A stretch of 64,000 nt of DNA from contig OZ012694.1 in NCBI GenBank assembly GCA_963942565.1, positions 38,664,990-38,728,989 on the forward strand. The letters run 5' to 3'. Source of the DNA: Maea johnstoni. Its lineage: Eukaryota; Annelida; Polychaeta; Spionida; Magelonidae. Positions 55,795 through 64,000 of this stretch are shown piece by piece. A program made the translations under genes and the position numbers. Numbering within the stretch: position 1 is the stretch's first letter; the number at the start of each line of letters is the position of its first letter. The notes beneath the pieces were generated by a model. That model was given only the letters and a program-made list of their open reading frames with translations. It did not search any database and had not been told where the DNA came from.

Positions 55795-56191
55795 TAATGG
55801 TATATCTGGGTGCAGTTAGCTGGATGTGACTAAGCATGCCTAATCTTCTCATTACCAAGCACTCTTCTCTCTACTACCGTGGACTTTTTATTCACATTTA
55901 CATTCACCATGCATGGAGATCTTCTGCTGTGTTGAGTGACGTCTGGACCCGTGATATTTAAAAAAAATACTTTGGAATCACAGGGCAGGCATTAACTTTT
56001 GCAGGGACTTGCCCAGTAGGGTAAGTTGATTCAACTTTCTCTTGCCCTACTCCAACTTTCACCTGCCCTTGAAAAATTGTATGTTTTATGTTTCATTTTA
56101 ATCTAAACTATGATAGTTATATGATGATCCATACACTGGAAATAACCCTGACGAAGGGTGCTATTGACAAGCTATGTCAGATTTTCTTTGA
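55795..56191. other. Unassigned sequence before gap
   Basis: R3-like words (TGACGTCTGGACCCGTGATA) at 55938-55960. Does not match the left flank of copy 1. Confidence 0.4.
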
Positions 56192-56391
56192 NNNNNNNNN
56201 NNNNNNNNNNNNNNNNNNNNNNNNNNNNNNNNNNNNNNNNNNNNNNNNNNNNNNNNNNNNNNNNNNNNNNNNNNNNNNNNNNNNNNNNNNNNNNNNNNNN
56301 NNNNNNNNNNNNNNNNNNNNNNNNNNNNNNNNNNNNNNNNNNNNNNNNNNNNNNNNNNNNNNNNNNNNNNNNNNNNNNNNNNNNNNNNNNN
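56192..56391. other. Assembly gap (200 N)
   Basis: Exactly 200 N, directly abutting the satellite at the start of segment copy 2. Confidence 0.99.
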
Positions 56392-57262
56392 TGGAGCACA
56401 CAGTGGCAACACCTTAGACCACTCAGCTATCAGGGCAGTCCCTCAGTGGTGAGAGACATGGAGCACATGGTGGGAACACCTTAGACCACTCAGCTGCCAG
56501 GGCAGTCCCTCAGTGGTGAGAGACATGGAGCACACAGTGAAAACACCTTAGACCACTCAGCTGTCAGGGCAGTCCCTCAGTGGTGAGAGACATGGAGCAC
56601 ACGGTGGCAACACCTTAGACCACTCAGCTATCAGGGCAGGCCCTCAGTGGTGAGAGACATGGAGCACACGGTGGGAACACCTTAGACCACTCAGCTATCA
56701 GGGCAGTCCCTCAGTGGTGAGAGACATGGAGCACACGGTGGGAACACCTTAGACCACTCAGCTATCAGGGCAGGCCCTCAGTGGTGAGAGACATGGAGCA
56801 CAAAGTGAAAACACCTGAGACCACTCAGCTATCAGGGCAGGCCCTGGGCAGTGGTAAGAGACAGCAAGCAGTCAATAGCAATGCCTTAGACCACTCGGCT
56901 ACCAGGGCAGACCCTGGGCAGTGGTAACAGACAGCAATCAGTCAATAGCAATGCCTTAGACAACTCCACTATCGGGGCAGGCCCTAGGCTGTGGTAAGTG
57001 ACAGCAAGCAGTCCATAGCAATGCCTTAGACCACTCCACTATCGGGGCAGGCCCTAGGCTGTGGTAAGCGACAGCAAGCAGTCCATAGCAATACCTTAGA
57101 CCACTCCACTATCGGGGCATGCCCTAGGCTCTGGTAAGCGACAACAAGCAGTCCATAGCAATGCCTTAGACCACTCAGCTATCAGGGCATGCCCTGGGCT
57201 GTGGTAAGAGACAGCAAGCAGTAAGTGGCAATTCCTTAGACCACTCCACTATCGGGGCAGGC
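56392..57262. repeat. 67/70-bp satellite, copy 2
   Basis: About 13 units with the same left/right subfamily order as 43963-45130. Truncated on the left by the gap. Confidence 0.95.
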
Positions 57263-57770
57263 CCTAATCCACAGTAGGCAATGGGTGCCTACTCCCCGAG
57301 GTTTTATTGCCATATTTAATTGCACAGAGGCTTATCAGGAGACATGAGCGAGGCAGATTTGATTGCCAGGACGCGCAGCAAAGTCTATATGGCAACCACA
57401 CAGGAATGCAATAAGAATGTATTACACACCTAAATGGCAATAACACCCAACGTTTATTCCCAACCACCTTAATTACCTAGTAGAGAGCTGCGCTGGCCTG
57501 GCTCCCTTCCCACTGTGGCTAGCGGGCCCACTATTGTCCTAGCCTGCCACTGACCCCTCCCTCTCAGTGCAATCTTAATTATCCACTGTAGCGGTGCAGG
57601 TAATACAGCGCTGGTGGCAAGATTATTGAGTTCTTAGCTAATTGCTGCTTCTATCAATGTGTGCACAATTTGCTCCCGGCCTGCGGCCAGCACACTGGAT
57701 TACTGATATCAAGTCATCACGCTTTATTAAGCAGGACTTGAGAGTGATCTAAGGCAGACCTATGCAAGAA
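57263..57770. promoter_or_regulatory. Conserved-looking unique island, copy 2
   Basis: Partner of 45131-45641; differences are single substitutions with almost no indels. Confidence 0.3.
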
Positions 57771-58890
57771 CTGACCACATGTAGAGGACATGCAAGGACA
57801 ATTACAGGCAACCTTTATGTAATCACTGACCACTAGTTAAGGACATATAGGAGACCTGTATGTAATCACTGACCATTAGGTAGGGATATATAGGAGATGA
57901 TGTATGTAATAACTGATCACTAGTAAGGAACATATAGGAGACCTGTATGTAATCACTGACCACTAGTAAAGGATACATATGTGAGACGTATATGTACTTA
58001 CTGACCACTATTTAGGGACATATAGGATATATGTGTGCAATCGCTGACCACTAGTTAGGGACATATAGAAGACATGTATGTAATCACTGACCACTATAAG
58101 TAAGAGACATGTATGTCATTACTAAGCACAAATAGTAAATGTGAGAGGCCATATAAATTACTGACCAATGGTTGTGGACACATAGGAAACATGGAAGTCA
58201 CCACTGACCAAAAATAAAGAATATGTAACGGGTCATAATCATTGGTCATGGAACCTGTATACCATTTCTGACCACCAGTAAAGCACATGTCAGAGATCTA
58301 TTCATTAAGCATTAGTTAAGTAGATAAAGTGACATATATGTCATGAGTGACCACTAAGAGAGATCATATGTATATACCATTTCTGACCACCAGTAAAGCA
58401 CATGTCAGAGATGTACTCATTGAGCATTAGTTAGGTACATAAAGTGACATATATGTCATGAGTGACCACTAAGAGAGATCATATATGCAGCCTGTAGGAA
58501 ATCACTGACCACCAATTAGGTACATACAGGCAACCTGCAACTGACCTGTGCTCATTATGTAGGCAATGGATAATTGCAAGCATTGGTCACTTATTGAAGG
58601 ATATTATACAGGAAAGAAATCAATATGCTATCATTGACCACCAATAGAGGACAAATAGGAACCAATATGCAATCACTGACTGCTATTAGTAATAAACAAA
58701 CACAACTATGCAATTCCTGACCACTATTATGGATATACGGGAACAAACATGCAAATATACAGTAAACCAATATGTAATCACAGGCCACCAATAAATGACA
58801 CATTGGGAACCAATATGCAATAATTGAACACTAATTTAGTACATAATGGAAATCAATAGTTAATCAATGACCACCAGTTTGGGACACATA
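57771..58890. repeat. Degenerate 43-bp minisatellite, copy 2
   Basis: Partner of 45642-46690. It contains an extra local duplication (TATACCATTTCTGACCACCA and TGACATATATGTCATGAGTG occur twice, about 58257-58360 and 58375-58470). Confidence 0.9.
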
Positions 58891-58994
58891 TGCATCTTAG
58901 ATAACATACGATAAATCAATTTTTGTCTTACAATTAATTGTAATGAATATCCTCCAGCAGATGTGATAGATAAAGGATCTGATAGGATACAACC

Positions 58995-59207
58995 TTAACC
59001 CATCTATACTTCAGAAGTTCTCTGAAAGTTGTTGTCTGTGTTTATACCTTCAACTTAACTCAAGAATTAAGAATGATTTTACAAAATTGTTGATGGAGAT
59101 TTGTTGGTAGTTCTCTGAGGAACATTCCTCCTTTGAATATATTCCCAACTTTAATTTTATCAAAATTGCCAGGCTGCTTTGAGATGCAGTGAGTCTTAAT
59201 GGGTTAA
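58995..59207 (+). mobile_element. R3 MITE (copy 2)
   Basis: TTAACCCATCTATACTTCAG to GTGAGTCTTAATGGGTTAA. Orthologous or paralogous to 46791-47022, about 20 bp shorter. Confidence 0.8.
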
Positions 59208-60653
59208 TCACTATTTATAATCATCAGCATGTTACATGATAGTCTTAAGCATTAACCAGAAAATTGTTTCAAGAATCAAATGACAAGAAAAAGTGGACAT
59301 CAATATTTTTCTTAAAAATTCCTCGATTTACTTGATGCAAATATTCCTCTCAGAAGATACAAGAATCTTCCAAATCAGTCAGACCATAAACGAAGTTGCT
59401 TTTAAGAAAGCAATCAAAGAATGATCGAAAAATACTACTCAAAAAAATGAAAATGATCATATTCCATGAAATAATAGATTAACATCTTCAAAGTGTATCA
59501 CATGCACATGGGTAAAGATCGCCATGGATTGCACGGACCTTCCTAGGAAAACCAAGGCTATTAGAATTTCCATGGTATTCCCAGCTACATGCGGAAAGGA
59601 TACTTCCCCTTTAATCAACAATACACTATAGAATATTGCTGCTATGGCATAATGAAAGGTACAATTATCAGTCTAGCCGTCTACATCCCACACAATTCCT
59701 GTAGGAGCACTTAGCTAATGGCCAGTCCATCTATATAACATGTGACATTCCAAAGCCAATACCATAAGTAAGTCCGCACTGCAGCAATAACTCATCCTGT
59801 CTTTCAACACCAAGAACCTTTACTCTTTTGGGGATATTATGGCCCTTACCAAATAAAGTAGAGAATACAAAAGGATTCTTCGTATTATCCTTGAAAGATT
59901 TCAGAATTTCATGATTTTCAAGGAAATCTTCTCTTTAAATACATGTATTGAAATATAAACTAGGTAAATCTTTCAGTATTTGGTAATGGCCCTAACCAAA
60001 TAGACTACGGAATACCAAAGGATTCTTCAGGTAATCCTTAGAAAATTTCAGGAGTTTCAAGGAATTCTTGAAATATATGTATTGAAATATATATACCAGG
60101 CAATTCTTCAGATTAATTTGGAAAATCACCGTTTTACTAGGATGTCTCCTTTTGAAAAATATTTGAATTTCTTTGTTACGGTCAAAAAATACCAGTAGGT
60201 CATATTCCAACAAGACACATACTTGTACCATTATAATATTCCCAATCACATTATGAACTATTCCACAAATAGAACATGTGCTGTTTGGGAACCCTAACCC
60301 TATAAACCTGGGTAGTTGAGCTACCTGTAGTATGCCCCCTGGTGGTACTTCATCACACTAAAGAGGCAGAGGAATAATCAATGGTTTTCCAGTGACACGT
60401 AACTAATTTCAGCGGTGTGTTTTATGGGTGAAGGGGGTCCACTGGAGAAGGGAGATGATCCAATAGAGACCCGGTATAACAACAAGGGGGGTGTGGCTGT
60501 GAACATAATGCGACAATGAGAGATGTGGACTGCTATTTTATATGTCCAATGTGCCCAGGGAGTAATATACTACTGTTGTAGAGAGAGTAATGGAAATATG
60601 GAAAGAGTTTATGAGTTTGACCCTGATGAGTATCATATAAACACACACACATA

Positions 60654-60655
<2 letters not shown>
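59208..60655. other. Flank of copy 2 with R2 units and CTCF-like site
   Basis: 59535-59600 is a broken R2. 59845-60110 is the R2-like tandem pair. TGCCCCCTGGTGG at 60333-60345 keeps the CTCF-like core. No exon recognised. Confidence 0.6.
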
Positions 60656-61053
<398 letters not shown>

Positions 61054-61088
61054 TATTGGGGCTGACACTTGGAGAAGTCTAGGCATCA

Positions 61089-61600
61089 AGCATATAATAC
61101 TTAATACAAACTGTAACTGGGATTTCAGCCTGCAATTCTGGCATGTCACATATGTATTTCAGGTGTATGTGTTGCGGAATAGAATGGGCTCCCTCAAGGT
61201 GGGTGGGGGGTGGGAGGGGTGGTGGTGAGTTACTCCGGTGTCAGCAGGGAAAAATAGTCTTGCATATAATACTTAATACAAACTGTAACTGGGATTTCAG
61301 CCAGCAATTCTGGCATGTCACATATGTATTTCAGGTGTATGTGTTGCGGAATAGAATAGGCTCCCTCAAGGTGGGTGGGGGGTGGGAGGGGTGGTGGTGA
61401 GTTACTCCGGTGTCAGCAGGGAAAAATAGTCTTGCATATAATACTTAATACAAACTGTAACTGGGATTTCAGCCAGCAATTCTGGCATGTCACATATGTA
61501 TTTCAGGTGTATGTGTTGCGGAATAGAATAGGCTCCCTCAAGGTGGGTGGGGGGTGGGAGGGGTGGTGGTGAGTTACTCCGGTGTCAGCAGGGAACAGGG
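61089..61600. repeat. 172-bp unit, three tandem copies
   Basis: CATATAATACTTAATACAAA, GTATTTCAGGTGTATGTGTT, GGTGGGTGGGGGGTGGGAGG and AGTTACTCCGGTGTCAGCAG repeat at an exact 172-bp step. Copies 2 and 3 are virtually identical, so the expansion is recent. Confidence 0.97.
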
Positions 61601-62396
61601 GGATATAGCAAGATAGGGCAGCAGTACATGATAAGTGGGGATAAGAAAGACAGACTTCATCTGACAGCACCGACGCTTGCTCGCTCCCCGAATCGATATC
61701 GACACAGGCGCGGAATCATATGGTTTAACTCTAAACCAGCTGGCCCCACATGGCACATGTCAGCACTAAGCATGTTAACACAGTCATACCTGGAGCCCAA
61801 CAACTGCCCCAAGACTATTTTTGTTGTATCTCTCTAACAAAAGCAGTTTTAAGATATTTAAAGAGTAAGTGTGCTTCAGAAACTAAGTAATAACATTCCT
61901 TCAAATATTTTTCAAAATTATGATTAATTTCAGATTTATTCACCAAATAGCATAGATCCAGACAATACCTATCAAGGAAAACTCCAAACTCCAAACTAAA
62001 GTATTTTTGTACTATTTTTCAAAATATTAGTCAGAGAGTCAGATCACTTAAATGGTCTCGGAGATATCCTAACAGGAATCAAAGAAGATATTTCCTTATG
62101 ATTCAAAATCTTTGTGAGCTACGGTAGCACACTTACCTGAAAAAGTCACCTTTTAAAAGTATAGAAAAGCAGGCAGGTATATATATAGGCAGCTCCATTT
62201 ACATGTAACTACGCAATATGCTCAGTGAAAATGGAGCCATGTGGTATAACGGGGCATAATGTGAATCCTTAGTTAAAGTGAAGTTAGAAACAGCTGAGGA
62301 TAGCTACTAGGCCCCGCCTCCCTGTCTGCGGGATGGCAGGCCAAAGAAAGCATGTCTGTATGCAAAGAAAATAGGAAATGACGATGATATATATAT
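61601..62396. other. Flank of copy 2, R3 remnant
   Basis: Counterpart of 49606-50400. The R3 remnant corresponds to about 61825-61980. Otherwise unassigned. Confidence 0.45.
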
Positions 62397-62427
62397 CTTT
62401 ATATATATATATATACACACACACATA

Positions 62428-62459
<32 letters not shown>

Positions 62460-62565
62460 ATCATTATCAGTATTATTATTGTTATTATTATTATTATTAT
62501 TACTATTATGATGATGATGATGATGATTATGATGATGATAATGATGATGATGATGATGAGGAAGC
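62397..62565. repeat. (TA)n(ATT)n(GAT)n compound microsatellite
   Basis: Shorter counterpart of 50402-50707, with an ACACACACA insert. Confidence 0.97.
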
Positions 62566-63556
62566 ATTCCTTTAGCAAATGAAGCTCACACCTCCTCCAA
62601 AATCTTGTGATCTTCAAAGAACCTAGAAAGTCATTCATATATATCTGGAATATATATTTCATAAATCTATTCTAATAGCATGGACTGATTCTCTGTATGC
62701 AAGCAATATTATTAAACTCCTAGCTGCCTGTGAATTCATTAACTGGTGTGTGTTAATGGTTGGAATCAGTGATCAGTGGTTAATGGGAAGGACAATAACA
62801 AAGCGTGCTTTATGCATGTTTAATATCCCAGCCAGTCTATAAATCTACAATGAAATACTCCTTGCCAGCATTTCACTATAGGGTTGCCGTACCCACAAGA
62901 CTGAGGGCAATGAGAATTATCAGAAAACCATTAGCGCATAATGGATGAACTGGTGGAGGATTGATGCAGTGCATTCTCCGTGAGGAATCGCAGGGTAAAT
63001 AAATCCAGCGCAATAAGCAAGATCAAGAATCCAACACTAACAGAGTCAGGCTATGAGTGCAATATTGGATTATGATTTCTAGGTTAACTGGATGATCAGG
63101 ACCTTCAGATGATCCTCAGAGTCTTAATATGTCAATAGTGGACAGCTAGTTCAAGGGAGATGGCACATCATAAGATCATACAAGAGCAAGTGCATGGTGC
63201 TACAGTATTCTACCAATTATGTATGCTTATGCATTGAAATATAGGACCATTATGATGCCTATAATCCCCTCCCCCTTTACCATTATGTACATCTAAGAAA
63301 TCCTAGTATTATCATTAGAAATTGCTTGGTGTTCCAAGGCTCAGTTGGTAATGGTAGTGCATTGTATGTAAGCTTTGAGAGGCTGTAAACTATCAATTAT
63401 TCTATAGAGCAATACAAAATGGTCAGGGGTATGAAGGGGTAAATTAATTAACACATATATAGGAAAAGGATGGAAAATGCTTCCAGATTTTACTGTAGAT
63501 TTTTCATACAACAGATCTTTTACTCCTCCAGTGAGTCCCTCAATAAAGTATATATT
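62566..63556. other. Unique flank of copy 2
   Basis: Counterpart of 50708-51715. Contains the diverged R2 at 63275-63357. No exon recognised. Confidence 0.4.

Positions 63557-64000
<444 letters not shown>

Noticed and set aside
61143-61837. Repeated frames ending [13 protein letters not shown]
   Set aside because: They are the 172-bp tandem unit read in one frame; the unit is not coding in copy 1.

Overview
This is a eukaryotic, animal-type window: AT-rich, very repeat-dense, without any long open reading frame, and carrying at least one short spliced coding exon with consensus splice sites. The one gene I recognise is a Kv channel-interacting protein (KCNIP/KChIP, neuronal calcium sensor superfamily) on the minus strand. 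Its first core exon lies at 2832-2956 (peptide containing [11 protein letters not shown] and [13 protein letters not shown]). A phase-matched first coding exon (MGAATDKLMFGG plus one base) lies at 22708-22744 with a 5' leader above it. The rest of the core (the EF-hands) must lie beyond the left edge. KCNIP wording suggests an invertebrate bilaterian, but I cannot name a species. Two further minus-strand start exons of the same phase (28579-28594, 40614-40761) and one plus-strand exon candidate (37056-37175) are tentative.

Almost everything else is repeats. Three short non-coding families recur on both strands. R1 (about 170-230 bp) has ends TTAACCCTT...AAGGGTTAA. R3 (about 200-230 bp) has ends TTAACCCATT...AATGGGTTAA. 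Both look like piggyBac-type MITEs with a TTAA target. R2 (about 95-105 bp) is a near-palindrome with ends CCCTTACCAAAT...ATTTGGTAAGGG and AATTCC/CCTAGGA cores. They nest in one another and in places have grown into tandem arrays. Minisatellites have unit sizes of 29, 35, 38, 40, 43, 45, 46, 62, 67-70, 80, about 90, about 130 and 172 bp. Microsatellites are mostly (TA)n, (ATT)n/(ATC)n, (GA)n and (GTA)n. A few tRNA-derived SINE heads are visible.

Layout: 1-2.8 kb, minisatellites and a GC-richer island; 2.8-3.6 kb, KCNIP core exon and a tandem copy series of its 3' splice site; 3.6-22.6 kb, intron full of R1/R2/R3, arrays and scattered GC-richer islands, with a 200-N gap at 10493-10692; 22.6-23.1 kb, KCNIP first exon, putative promoter and a decayed duplicate of the start exon; 23.1-43.9 kb, upstream region with repeats and scattered regulatory-looking motifs (nuclear-receptor sites, CTCF-like sites); 43.96-52.4 kb and 56.39-64.0 kb, two copies of one segment of about 8 kb, the second starting exactly at the second 200-N gap (56192-56391). 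The two copies may be a true tandem duplication or two haplotypes placed in series.

The most striking undescribed object is a 578-bp foldback element at 48670-49247. It has two nearly identical arms of about 255 bp, is flanked by TA, has two perfect palindromes in its centre, and is present in one segment copy while the matching site in the other is uninterrupted (TA)n. The other notable signal is that both edges of the KCNIP intron are themselves duplicated: four extra acceptor-like copies beside the core exon, and a second decayed copy of the start exon beside the first.
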